Below are positions 1 to 7,030 of a DNA stretch of 24,331 bases, one piece after another; positions within the stretch are counted from its first letter, which is position 1; every line of letters begins with the position of its first letter. Below the pieces are notes generated by a model. It did not search any database and was not told the origin of the DNA. It was given only the letters and a program-made list of their open reading frames with translations. Where the stretch lies: positions 1 to 24,331 of the forward strand of contig JAUYHV010000004.1 in the NCBI GenBank assembly GCA_030689845.1. Reading direction: 5' to 3'. Position numbers and translations under genes: made by a program. This DNA is from Dehalococcoidia bacterium (GTDB lineage Bacteria > Chloroflexota > Dehalococcoidia > JACQUA01).

Positions 1-802
1 GTATCGTTATCATGCCTGTGGTAACAACGTTAGCCACTGAACTCCCGGACATAGTGCCAAAAAGGCTGCTGGCGATAACGGCAACTTTGGCTGGTCCACC
101 TCTTACACGTCCAACCAGGGATAAAGCGAACTTGAGGAAAAACTCCCCGGCTCCTGACACCTGTAGAAAATGTCCGAAGAGAATGAAGATGACCAGCAAA
201 CCAGCGGCGACAACGAGGCTGATACCAAAAATGCCATCCGGGCCGAAATAAACAAACCCGATGACCCTGGCAAGGGAATACCCGCGCCCGTGCAGGAAAC
301 CGGGAACGAAATTTGAAATCAGCGGATAAATAATAAATACCCCGGCTACCACCACCAGGGCCCACCCAACGGTACGCCTTGCTGCCTCGAGAATCAGGAT
401 TATTGTTATAACACCAAGTACCTGTTCCCAGACACTGGCCATTCCAATGTAATAGATAATCTTGTTATAAAACACCAAAACGTACCCGCCCCCTGCTATG
501 GTGAGAATAACCAGCGCTAAATCGTACCAGGGTAGCCGGTTCATGTTTATTCCCTTTTTAGCCGGTACTATCAGAAAAAGGAGTATAAGAAGGAGAGTCA
601 GGAAAAAAGCCAGGTGCCGCAACTCTGGAATGAAGATGCCTAAATAACCAAAAACATCCAGGGCATAAAGAACAGATTGAAGCGGGATAGCGACGGCAAT
701 TACCGTAACGATTATTCCCAGCGGGCCCCGGTACTGCCTGAACCTTTGGGCTTCTTCCTGCTGGCTCTCTTCCAGTTGTTTGCCGTATTTGCTTTCAAGC
801 AT
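1..802 (-). CDS. TRAP transporter fused permease, TAXI type (partial, C-terminal part outside window)
   Basis: Membrane permease of a tripartite ATP-independent periplasmic transporter, importing an organic acid with a sodium or proton gradient. Translating the minus strand from the ATG at 802 gives 267 residues that run off the window edge. A charged, Gln/Glu-rich N-terminus (about 1-25) is followed by hydrophobic segments near 27-48, 62-80, 92-112, 124-140, 146-164 and 190-212. The conserved EAARR stretch (139-143) and the signature GTMSGSSVANVVTTG (249-263) identify the fused small-plus-large permease of TAXI systems. An in-frame TAA lies shortly upstream of the start, so the protein cannot begin much earlier. 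It lies directly downstream of the binding-protein gene on the same strand, with a hairpin between them. The family is certain; the substrate is unknown. Confidence 0.9.
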   Translation of the reverse strand, partial: MLESKYGKQLEESQQEEAQRFRQYRGPLGIIVTVIAVAIPLQSVLYALDVFGYLGIFIPELRHLAFFLTLLLILLFLIVPAKKGINMNRLPWYDLALVILTIAGGGYVLVFYNKIIYYIGMASVWEQVLGVITIILILEAARRTVGWALVVVAGVFIIYPLISNFVPGFLHGRGYSLARVIGFVYFGPDGIFGISLVVAAGLLVIFILFGHFLQVSGAGEFFLKFALSLVGRVRGGPAKVAVIASSLFGTMSGSSVANVVTTGMITI

Positions 803-847
803 TATGTCGCGTTGCTTACCTTAAAGATATGACAGCGGGATAATACG

Positions 848-879
848 AAAAAGGGGCTCCCTTTACTATTGAGAGCCCC
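848..879 (-). terminator. Rho-independent-type hairpin between TAXI binding protein and permease
   Basis: On the minus strand GGGGCTC (879-873) pairs perfectly with GAGCCCC (859-853) across a 13-nt loop and is followed by five T residues (852-848). This is a short but GC-rich intrinsic terminator. It lies after the binding-protein stop codon and before the permease start, within one apparent operon, so it probably lowers permease expression relative to the binding protein. Confidence 0.7.
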
Positions 880-900
880 CTTGTCGTAAATCTAAGAAAG

Positions 901-1962
901 TTATTTGCTGGCTGCCAGTGTTTTCTGCAAAGCGTCAAGTTCCGGCGTCCAAATACCCTTTTCTTTATAGTATTTGACGGCTCCCGGATGGAAAGGTATA
1001 GGAGGATCCAGTACTGAGCTCTTGAGATCCCACATTTTAAAATTGACGTGGATGGTATTCAGTTCCTCGTTGTGCTCCAACACAGCTTTGACGATAGCAT
1101 AAGCCAGTTCATCGCTTATGTTTGCCATACTGGCAAGCCCTTGCTTCCAGGCGATCATAGGCGTATCTACATGAAGCCCGGGAGCTTTCCCGGACATGGT
1201 AGACGAAACAAGAAAAGGTAGTTCTTTCTTCATGATGTTAACCTTTTCAGGGTCGATGGGAACAACGTAACTGCCGACTGCGGTTTCGAGGTCACGCATC
1301 TTACTGCCGGCTGCAGTACCAAAATACGCGTCAGCTTTACCCTCGATAATAGCTCTTATTCCGGGGGTCCCGCCGGGAACATAAAGTACCGTTGCATCCT
1401 TCTCCCAGTCCATGCCGTAAGCCTTGAAAATTGCCCTGGGGCCCAGTTCGTTCATTGTTTGTCCAGGGCCGATAAGGGACACTTTCTTTCCTTTTAAATC
1501 GGTGACGCTCTTAATCCCAGTCTTCGGGCTGGTAACGAAGGATAATTGTAAATCATGCCCGCTTATGAGATGCCGTAAATCAACGTTAGTTGGATAAAGC
1601 TGTTCTTTATGGTATGCCCAGTATTCTTCGCAGGCATCCCATACACCAACCTCACCTTGCCCAGCGGCCATTATCGTTCCCTGGGCAAGAAATGTGGATG
1701 TCGGTTCCACCGCAACTTTAACACCGGTGTACTTTTCTACAACCTGAGCCACACCGGCTCCCATTATGTAGCTGCTGCCACCGACAGATAAGGTAATAAT
1801 CGATATTGCCTGGGGTAGCTTGCCCGTTGACCCTTGGGAAGGCGTGGTCGCCACTCCTGGAGCGGAAGGAGGCTGCTGAGGAGCAGACTTTGGTCCGCAG
1901 GAAGATAATAATAAACTGGTTAATATAACAGACAATGTCAAACAACGAAGTAGTTTCTTCAT
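901..1962 (-). CDS. TAXI family TRAP transporter solute-binding lipoprotein
   Basis: Extracytoplasmic receptor that captures the ligand and delivers it to the TRAP permease encoded next. The preferred start (ATG at 1962) gives 353 residues and has AAAGGA 8-10 nt upstream; an ATG nine bases earlier (1971) is possible. The N-terminus is a lipoprotein signal: Lys-Lys, a hydrophobic core, then lipobox LLSSC with lipidated Cys22, followed by a Pro/Ser/Ala-rich linker. The mature part has TAXI-family landmarks: GGSSYIMGAGVAQVVEKYTG near the start, then the GQGEVGVWD, DLKGKKVSLIGPGQT, GGTPGIRAIIEGKADAYF and FHPGAVKYYKEKGIW segments. Length is normal for the family. Most characterised TAXI proteins bind dicarboxylates or glutamate-like acids; the ligand here is not predictable. 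Confidence 0.93.
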   Translation of the reverse strand: MKKLLRCLTLSVILTSLLLSSCGPKSAPQQPPSAPGVATTPSQGSTGKLPQAISIITLSVGGSSYIMGAGVAQVVEKYTGVKVAVEPTSTFLAQGTIMAAGQGEVGVWDACEEYWAYHKEQLYPTNVDLRHLISGHDLQLSFVTSPKTGIKSVTDLKGKKVSLIGPGQTMNELGPRAIFKAYGMDWEKDATVLYVPGGTPGIRAIIEGKADAYFGTAAGSKMRDLETAVGSYVVPIDPEKVNIMKKELPFLVSSTMSGKAPGLHVDTPMIAWKQGLASMANISDELAYAIVKAVLEHNEELNTIHVNFKMWDLKSSVLDPPIPFHPGAVKYYKEKGIWTPELDALQKTLAASK

Positions 1963-2094
1963 GTCAACCATCCTTTCAAAAAACCGCTGTAGCTTTGTTT
2001 TCGCTTCTTTATGCTGTCTTTAGCTTTATGGTTTTGCGAGCTCCCATAAGCACAAACTTATATTTTTTTATTAGCAGCAAAAAATCTCCCCTCT

Positions 2095-2550
2095 CTATTC
2101 TTGGAAAATTAAAGGCGAACTTGCCTGGCTTCCCTTGTCTCCAGAGGCAATGACCGCGTAGACACCTGGAGAAAAAACACTTACGGCTTCCCGTCCCGGT
2201 TCCCATTCTGCGCTAAGAGCGCCTCCCTCGTTAGCTGCTACCCTGGCGATAATTATGTGTTGGATACCGACCGGTCCCTTTGCATCTATTTCGAGGGTAA
2301 CTTTTTCTCCTGGCGCAAAACCTGAACCAAATATCTCTGTCTTACCAGTTATTTTCATTGCAACAGGGGACACAATAATTGCGGCGCTTGAAGAAACAGA
2401 ATTCTTTCCCACGGAACCAGGGGGTCCAGATGGTCCTGGCGGACCAACCGGTCCCTGGGGACCGGTGCAGCTTGAAACCAGTAACAATGCCAGCAAACAG
2501 AATGTAAAACCGACCGCACCTTTCACCTTACCGGACCATAAGTTATCCAT
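2095..2550 (-). CDS. Small lipoprotein with collagen-like Gly-X-Y triplets and a beta-rich C-terminal domain
   Basis: A 151-residue surface lipoprotein of unknown function. The start chosen is ATG 2550 because AAAGGGG lies 7-8 nt upstream; an ATG at 2601 gives an unlikely 17-residue extension. The signal peptide ends in lipobox LVSSC (Cys28). Directly after it come six Gly-X-Y triplets, many with Pro at X or Y (residues 30-47: GPQ, GPV, GPP, GPS, GPP, GSV). The remaining ~100 residues contain GSGFAPGEKVTLEI and AANEGGALSAEWEPG, which resemble the Ig/IPT-like 'G-F-x-P-G-E-x-V' beta-sandwich repeats of bacterial surface proteins. It is the promoter-proximal gene before the TAXI transporter (133 bp to the binding-protein start), so it may be an accessory of that transporter or an envelope protein. 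The coding call is strong; the function is unknown. Confidence 0.8.
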   Translation of the reverse strand: MDNLWSGKVKGAVGFTFCLLALLLVSSCTGPQGPVGPPGPSGPPGSVGKNSVSSSAAIIVSPVAMKITGKTEIFGSGFAPGEKVTLEIDAKGPVGIQHIIIARVAANEGGALSAEWEPGREAVSVFSPGVYAVIASGDKGSQASSPLIFQE

Positions 2551-2686
2551 TTTGATACCCCTTTCTGCAAGTAACCAAATCTGACTGTGCTTTTCCGGCA
2601 CACAAACCTTTAAATGCAGATTACGCTCAGTTCGTTTTAGTAATTGTTTCCACGACGGGGTGCTGGGGTCCCTTAACTCTTACTGG

Positions 2687-2714
2687 ATTTTAATATGTCT
2701 TTCCGAATTGTCAA
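2687..2714 (-). promoter_or_regulatory. Sigma-A-type promoter for the collagen-like lipoprotein/TAXI transporter unit
   Basis: On the minus strand a perfect -35 TTGACA (2714-2709) and -10 TAAAAT (2692-2687) are separated by 16 bp. Transcription would start near 2680, leaving a 5' leader of about 130 nt before the ATG at 2550. I could not assign that leader to a known riboswitch class. Confidence 0.7.
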
Positions 2715-2865
2715 TACTTTTTACCTGTATATTTTAACATTATAGACCAGTAATTCACAAAATACTGCTTATGTTAAGACTAACGCCCTGACCAAAATCA
2801 TATGTGTACAGTAATTATCATCCTCTAAGTTTATTAACGAGCAAAAGGAATATTTGCGTTTTAAA

Positions 2866-4464
2866 CTACGCCTGCTTATCCAGGTATATTCTTTGTTGTT
2901 CAATCTTCTTGCCTGTCTCGAAATACCTGCCAGTCATGGCTAAACGGGCCTCCAGTTCATTTTCCTCTGTCCAGTGACCGAGGGGGTAACCATGCCATGG
3001 GACCCTGGGTACCAGATTGCCAAGGCCTTCCTCTTCCCAGATTTGCCTGGCTCTAACCATGTACTCCTCTTTGGGCAGAGAGGTTGGCGGATAAGCCCAT
3101 TTCCGGGTGGCATTGATAAGGACTGACGAGCAACCATCAGGCTTAGGATACATCCTATCGGGGTCGCCCATGGGAGCAGCCGAGGGATCAATGTCGTTTG
3201 CTCTTCCGGTGACAATTCGCATGTCCCTGTGGGGCTGCATACGGAAACTCAGAGCCCAGTTAACTGAATCAGCATCACGGGGGTCGATATCATCATCAAC
3301 GGCAACGACTATCTTTCTGTACCAGGGGTGCCGGGAAACCACCCCATTTAACGCCTGCCATACCTGGGATTGATGGCTTTGCTTCATCTGGATTACACAA
3401 TACTGCTCACTGCCGCTGCTTTCATGAAACGCGACGTCAAGGATTCCCGGGATGGCGCAATCGTGTTTAAGGAACTTATAAAAGACTGCTTCAAAAGCAA
3501 CTCCTCTTAACTTGCTGCTTTCGCTTGGAGGGAACTGGCTGAGAAAGGCATTGTACACGGGTTTTTTACAGTGGGTTATACACCGCACATTGAAATACAT
3601 CGTGAGGCTCTCTTTTCCAACGTATCCTGTGAATTCTCCAAAAGGCGCTTCCCTTTCCAGGGAATCCGTGGGAATTTCCCCTTCAAGTACTATCTGGGCC
3701 GATGCGGGGACTTCGAGGTCAATTGTTTTACATTTCACCAGTTCAAGAGGTTCTCCGGCTATTCCCCCGGCGATGTCATACTCATCTACTCCGTAGGGCA
3801 ATTTCGCGGTGGCTGCGTAAGCCAAACTTGGCGGCGCTCCCAGGACTGCGGCTGCTTTTAACGGAATACCTTTAGCTCTGCATAACTGCCAGTGGATGTT
3901 CAAATGCTGGGGATCTTCACAGTAGACCCCCGTTCTGGTCTGGCTTTTTACCATGGACCTGTAGTTCCCGATGTTCCTTATACCTGTATCCGGGTCTTTT
4001 GTTACCCAGTTAGCCGCAGTTAAATACGGCGCGTTATCGATTCCCGGGGTAGAAATCGGAACAGGGAACTCGTCGAGTCCTCCATGCTCAAGGAGTTTAT
4101 CTCCGGTGTGTACCTCTTGATGGACAATGCCGTCTTTAACTATTACAGGTTTGATTGGATTAAGTTGTGCATAGTCCCATTTTTGCATGATTTCGCTCTT
4201 TTCGCACCCCATACCAATAGCGTATATTTCTCTCGAGGCTGCGTGGCAGGCAACTACCACCGGCATGTCGAATTTTTTCCCCCGGACATCAACTATATTA
4301 TCGAACAAAAAGGCTTTTCTTTCACTTTCGGGGAGTCCACGAAATTGCCATCTTACCAGGGGCATCAACTCGGTATCCTTATTGATCTCCCTTTTTATCC
4401 TGACCAGTTTCCCCAGGGAATCTAACCGTTCAATATATTCTTTTAAATCTTTATAGTAGGCCAC
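2866..4464 (-). CDS. UbiD-family prenylated-FMN-dependent decarboxylase
   Basis: Cytoplasmic non-oxidative (de)carboxylase of an aromatic or alpha,beta-unsaturated acid, using prenylated FMN made by a UbiX partner that is not in this window. The 532-residue length fits the family. The catalytic E-R-E triad is present: Arg169 in NIGNYRSMVK, and Glu272 and Glu277 in REAPFGEFTGY. Their spacing matches Arg173/Glu277/Glu282 of fungal Fdc1 with a constant offset. The FMN/metal-site segment and a C-terminal PWHGYPLGHW region are also there. The start is GTG with an AGGAGG site 5-7 nt upstream. It is divergent from the acyl-CoA synthetase-like gene. The weak promoter candidate (TTGAAA at 4593-4588, TATGCT at 4569-4564) is tentative. 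UbiD proteins span ubiquinone, phenolic acid and benzene carboxylation pathways; the substrate is undetermined. Confidence 0.93.
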   Translation of the reverse strand: MAYYKDLKEYIERLDSLGKLVRIKREINKDTELMPLVRWQFRGLPESERKAFLFDNIVDVRGKKFDMPVVVACHAASREIYAIGMGCEKSEIMQKWDYAQLNPIKPVIVKDGIVHQEVHTGDKLLEHGGLDEFPVPISTPGIDNAPYLTAANWVTKDPDTGIRNIGNYRSMVKSQTRTGVYCEDPQHLNIHWQLCRAKGIPLKAAAVLGAPPSLAYAATAKLPYGVDEYDIAGGIAGEPLELVKCKTIDLEVPASAQIVLEGEIPTDSLEREAPFGEFTGYVGKESLTMYFNVRCITHCKKPVYNAFLSQFPPSESSKLRGVAFEAVFYKFLKHDCAIPGILDVAFHESSGSEQYCVIQMKQSHQSQVWQALNGVVSRHPWYRKIVVAVDDDIDPRDADSVNWALSFRMQPHRDMRIVTGRANDIDPSAAPMGDPDRMYPKPDGCSSVLINATRKWAYPPTSLPKEEYMVRARQIWEEEGLGNLVPRVPWHGYPLGHWTEENELEARLAMTGRYFETGKKIEQQRIYLDKQA

Positions 4465-4541
4465 CGATTCCTCCTTTTTATAATAAAATATCCCCGGTTG
4501 TTTTAATGTTACCCTTTCTTAGAAAATAATAACTCTACCTG

Positions 4542-4616
4542 GATTGTTCTTTTAAGACCCCTTAGCATACTCCACAGGGATGTTGTTTTTCAATAGGTTT
4601 GGCCTGAGATTGTTCT
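4542..4616. repeat. 9-bp direct repeat in the ubiD/acyl-CoA synthetase divergent intergenic region
   Basis: GATTGTTCT occurs at 4542-4550 and again at 4608-4616, a spacing of 66 bp. Both copies lie between the divergent start codons, and the second is just upstream of the plus-strand extended -10. A GATTGTTC core recurs at 14767-14774 upstream of the thiolase gene. It could be a regulator site, or chance. Confidence 0.35.
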
Positions 4617-4634
4617 GTAAAACGTTCCCCAAAC

Positions 4635-4643
4635 TGGTATAAT
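4635..4643 (+). promoter_or_regulatory. Extended -10 promoter for the acyl-CoA synthetase-like gene
   Basis: TGGTATAAT (4635-4643) is a perfect extended -10 (TGn plus TATAAT). No good -35 hexamer is visible 16-18 bp upstream, which is usual for extended -10 promoters. The transcript would begin near 4650, leaving a leader of about 60 nt. Confidence 0.55.
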
Positions 4644-4712
4644 TCAGTCTCCTAAAGTTCCTGATGTTCAAAATCACCACTCGATATTTTTCAGTAAGGA
4701 CAGGGGTATTCG

Positions 4713-6113
4713 TTGATAGAAAATATGGATTTATTATTTAATCCTTCATCTGTCGCAATTATTGGGGCTTCTAAGTACGAAAAAAGTGGTGGTGGCATCC
4801 TGTTGAAAAGTATTCTTGAAGGGAATTACCAGGGTAAGGTTTTTCCGATTAACAAGAGGGAATCGGAAATCAAAGGACTTAAGGTATATCCAAGTATTTT
4901 GGATGTTCCCCATGAGGTGGACGTTGCTTTAGTTGCAGTACCGGCGTCAGGTTCTATTGAAGTCCTTAATCAATGCAAAGAAAAAGGGGTCAGGTTTGCA
5001 ATAGTCCATACTTCCGGGTTCGGGGAACTCGGGGACGGGGGCAAAGAGTTGGAAAAGCAGCTGGTTAAAATAGCCCGGTCAGGCGGTCCCCGAATAATCG
5101 GCCCTAACTGCATGGGTGTATTCTCTCCCGGTTCCAGGTTCAATACGGCTATACCTTTCGTTACTCCAGAGTTTGAGAGCGGGTCAATAAGTTTTGTGGG
5201 ACAGAGCGGGTGGGCGACGGAAAACACTATTCTCCACGGGCATGAGAGGGGATTGCATTTCAACAAAGTTGTCAGTATCGGTAACCAGAGCGACATTGGA
5301 ATTGAGGACCTGCTGGAATATTTTGCCTTTGACCACGATACCAAGGTAATCGGTTGTTATGTTGAAGGACTAAGGCGGCCCAAAGAATTCGTTAAGCTGG
5401 CCGCGGAAATATCCCGGCTGAAACCTGTCGTTGTCTGGAAAGGTGGTAAAAGTAATCAAGGGGTAGCCGCAGTCCGCTCCCATACAGGCTCGCTGGCTGG
5501 CAACAACATGGTTTTTGAAGCGGCCATGAAATCCGCTGGAGTCATCTCGGTTCGAAATATAGATGAGCTAACCGACACATTGGTAGCCATGAGCGGTCCG
5601 CTCCTCCCGGCAGGTAATAGAGTTGGCATGCTGTCGAGCGGAGGAGCTGCTTCCGTTGCCTGTGCTGACGCCTGTGAGACTGCCGGACTTGAACTTCCAC
5701 GCTTATCGGTGGAAGCGCAACAGGAAATGAAAAAAATACTATTGCCGGTTGCTCCTGCTTTACCGGATACGGCGAACCCTGTGGATGTTGGATGGATACA
5801 GACGCCGGACCAGATCCCTGTATTCTATGAGTGTCTTAACATCCTGATGGACCATGTAGACATCGGCTTATTTATGACATTTATGCCTATAAATGAGGAA
5901 CTGGGCAATGCCCTGGTCAAAGTTAGGGACAAACACCAAAAACCCATTTTTGTTTTCCCGGGGCACCCCACCAGGGAACGAAGTGGCATGCAGTTGCTAA
6001 CAAGGATGGGAATTCCAGCTTATACCTTGCCTGATAAGGCAGTCGCCTCCATCGCCGCCCTGGTTAAATATTCTGGTAAAAAAAACAGGGCAACGGAGGC
6101 GTGGAATCATTAG
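4713..6113 (+). CDS. Acyl-CoA synthetase (ADP-forming) alpha-subunit-like protein
   Basis: Resembles the alpha subunit of ADP-forming acetyl/acyl-CoA synthetases, which interconvert acyl-CoA + ADP + Pi and acid + CoA + ATP through a phosphohistidine. It has 466 residues. The N-terminal CoA-binding Rossmann domain (about 8-105, SVAIIGASKYEKSGGG) is followed by succinyl-CoA-ligase-like domains. His257 in RSHTGSLAG matches the phosphorylated alpha-His257 of the Pyrococcus enzyme. RIIGPNCMGVFSPG (127-140) is also typical. The start is TTG 4713, with AGGGG 6 nt upstream; the alternative ATG 4725 is too far from that site. No ATP-grasp beta domain is fused and no beta-subunit gene is adjacent, so it needs a partner elsewhere or has a different role. 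Context: divergent from ubiD and followed by a small CoA-binding gene. Confidence 0.85.
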   Translation: MIENMDLLFNPSSVAIIGASKYEKSGGGILLKSILEGNYQGKVFPINKRESEIKGLKVYPSILDVPHEVDVALVAVPASGSIEVLNQCKEKGVRFAIVHTSGFGELGDGGKELEKQLVKIARSGGPRIIGPNCMGVFSPGSRFNTAIPFVTPEFESGSISFVGQSGWATENTILHGHERGLHFNKVVSIGNQSDIGIEDLLEYFAFDHDTKVIGCYVEGLRRPKEFVKLAAEISRLKPVVVWKGGKSNQGVAAVRSHTGSLAGNNMVFEAAMKSAGVISVRNIDELTDTLVAMSGPLLPAGNRVGMLSSGGAASVACADACETAGLELPRLSVEAQQEMKKILLPVAPALPDTANPVDVGWIQTPDQIPVFYECLNILMDHVDIGLFMTFMPINEELGNALVKVRDKHQKPIFVFPGHPTRERSGMQLLTRMGIPAYTLPDKAVASIAALVKYSGKKNRATEAWNH

Positions 6114-6193
6114 TCCAGGGGAATTCAAAAACAGAATTAATAGACCCTTAACAGGGCTGCAAATTATTCCAGCATAAAAAAGGGGGTTGTGCT

Positions 6194-6628
6194 TTGGAAA
6201 ACGAGGAAAACGTTATTTTAAGGAACGCGCGTTCCATTGCCATCGTGGGGGCTTCATCAAAACCTGAACGCCCCAGTTATAGAGTTGCCAAATATTTAAA
6301 GGAAAAAGGTTACAAAATATTTCCTGTTAATCCGGGTGAAAAAGAGATTTTGGGTGAACCATGTTACCCGGACCTGAAGTCGATACTTCAGCCTGTTGAC
6401 GTGGTGGATATCTTTCGCCGTTCCGAGGACGTCCTGCCAATAATTGATTTCAGCATTGAAATTGGAGCAAAGGCTGTTTGGATGCAGGAAGGAGTCCGTA
6501 ACGATGAAGCGGCCGAAAAAGCCCGGAAAGCTGGATTACGCGTGGTAATGGACAGGTGCATAATGAAAGCACATAAAGACCTTATTCGAACTGTTACCTG
6601 TTTTGATGCACTTGATGCTTTTTATTAA
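6194..6628 (+). CDS. CoA-binding domain protein (YccU-like)
   Basis: A single-domain 144-residue protein of the CoA-binding (YccU/COG1832) family. The whole protein is a Rossmann-like fold: SIAIVGASSKPERPSYRVA at about 14-32, then FPVNPGEKEILGEPCYP and the family-typical VDVVDIFRR, AKAVWMQEG and VMDRCIMKAH blocks. Members bind CoA or a related nucleotide; their physiological role is poorly defined. The start is TTG with AGGGGG 7 nt upstream. It follows the acyl-CoA synthetase-like gene by 80 bp on the same strand and shares its N-terminal fold, so the two probably form one transcript. A downstream T-box-operon promoter begins 33 bp after its stop. Confidence 0.87.
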   Translation: MENEENVILRNARSIAIVGASSKPERPSYRVAKYLKEKGYKIFPVNPGEKEILGEPCYPDLKSILQPVDVVDIFRRSEDVLPIIDFSIEIGAKAVWMQEGVRNDEAAEKARKAGLRVVMDRCIMKAHKDLIRTVTCFDALDAFY

Positions 6629-6661
6629 CATGTTGTTAAACATTAATTTCTCAAACAGGAT

Positions 6662-6689
6662 TTGACAAAAGGTTAAAAGTTGTTACAAT
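6662..6689 (+). promoter_or_regulatory. trpEp: Sigma-A-type promoter of the trp operon
   Basis: A perfect -35 TTGACA (6662-6667), a 16-bp spacer and a -10 TACAAT (6684-6689). Initiation would fall near 6696, exactly where a T-box leader transcript should begin. Confidence 0.85.
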
Positions 6690-6695
6690 AACTGG

Positions 6696-7000
6696 GTAAC
6701 AAAAAGGCTGAGAACAGGAATAGTAGGCTTTAAGCGAAGCTACAGAGAGCCGGAGAAGCTGGGAACCGGTGCTGGCGCAGAGGCTGAATGGTCCTGGGAG
6801 CTGCCGGCTGAAAGTACCAACGAGTAGGTTAGGACGGAGAGAGCACCGTTATCAAAGCTCAGGATATAGGGATAGTTACGAACTATCGGTGTATCCGGAT
6901 AATGAGGGGCCATTGATCCCGTAGTTTTATGGTTCAATGGCAAAAAGGGTGGCACCGCGGAGCTAAAAGCCTCGCCCCTTTAGGGCGGGGCTTTTTTTTA
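6696..7000 (+). ncRNA. T-box leader (tRNA-Trp-sensing riboswitch) of the trp operon
   Basis: A cis-acting RNA that reads the charging state of tRNA-Trp and controls termination before trpE. Visible parts: the Stem I motif AGAGAGCCGG with its distal pairing partner GAACCGGT; the specifier region GAATGGTCCTGGGAG, in which TGG (6789-6791) is the likely Trp codon; the AGTA-containing segment after Stem I; and the T-box sequence AGGGTGGCACCGCGG (6946-6960). The UGGC within the T-box is complementary to an acceptor end GCCA, fitting the G discriminator base usual for bacterial tRNA-Trp. An intrinsic terminator follows. Uncharged tRNA-Trp should stabilise the antiterminator and allow readthrough. 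The exact Stem I fold was not computed. Confidence 0.93.
6969..6999 (+). terminator. Regulated intrinsic terminator of the trp T-box leader
   Basis: GCCTCGCCC and GGGCGGGGC form a GC-rich stem around a short loop and are followed by eight T residues. The 5' side lies just after the T-box sequence, as expected for the terminator that competes with the antiterminator. Confidence 0.92.
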
Positions 7001-7030
7001 TTTATTATAGGAAGTAAAATCAACAAATTA

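Noticed and set aside
30..365. 111-residue minus-strand frame at the left edge
   Set aside because: It is out of frame with the TRAP permease read from 802, whose translation shows clear family motifs through the same bases.
6929..7030. N-terminal extension of trpE from an ATG at 6929
   Set aside because: It runs through the T-box sequence and the terminator stem and adds 34 residues with no TrpE similarity; ATG 7031 gives the normal length.
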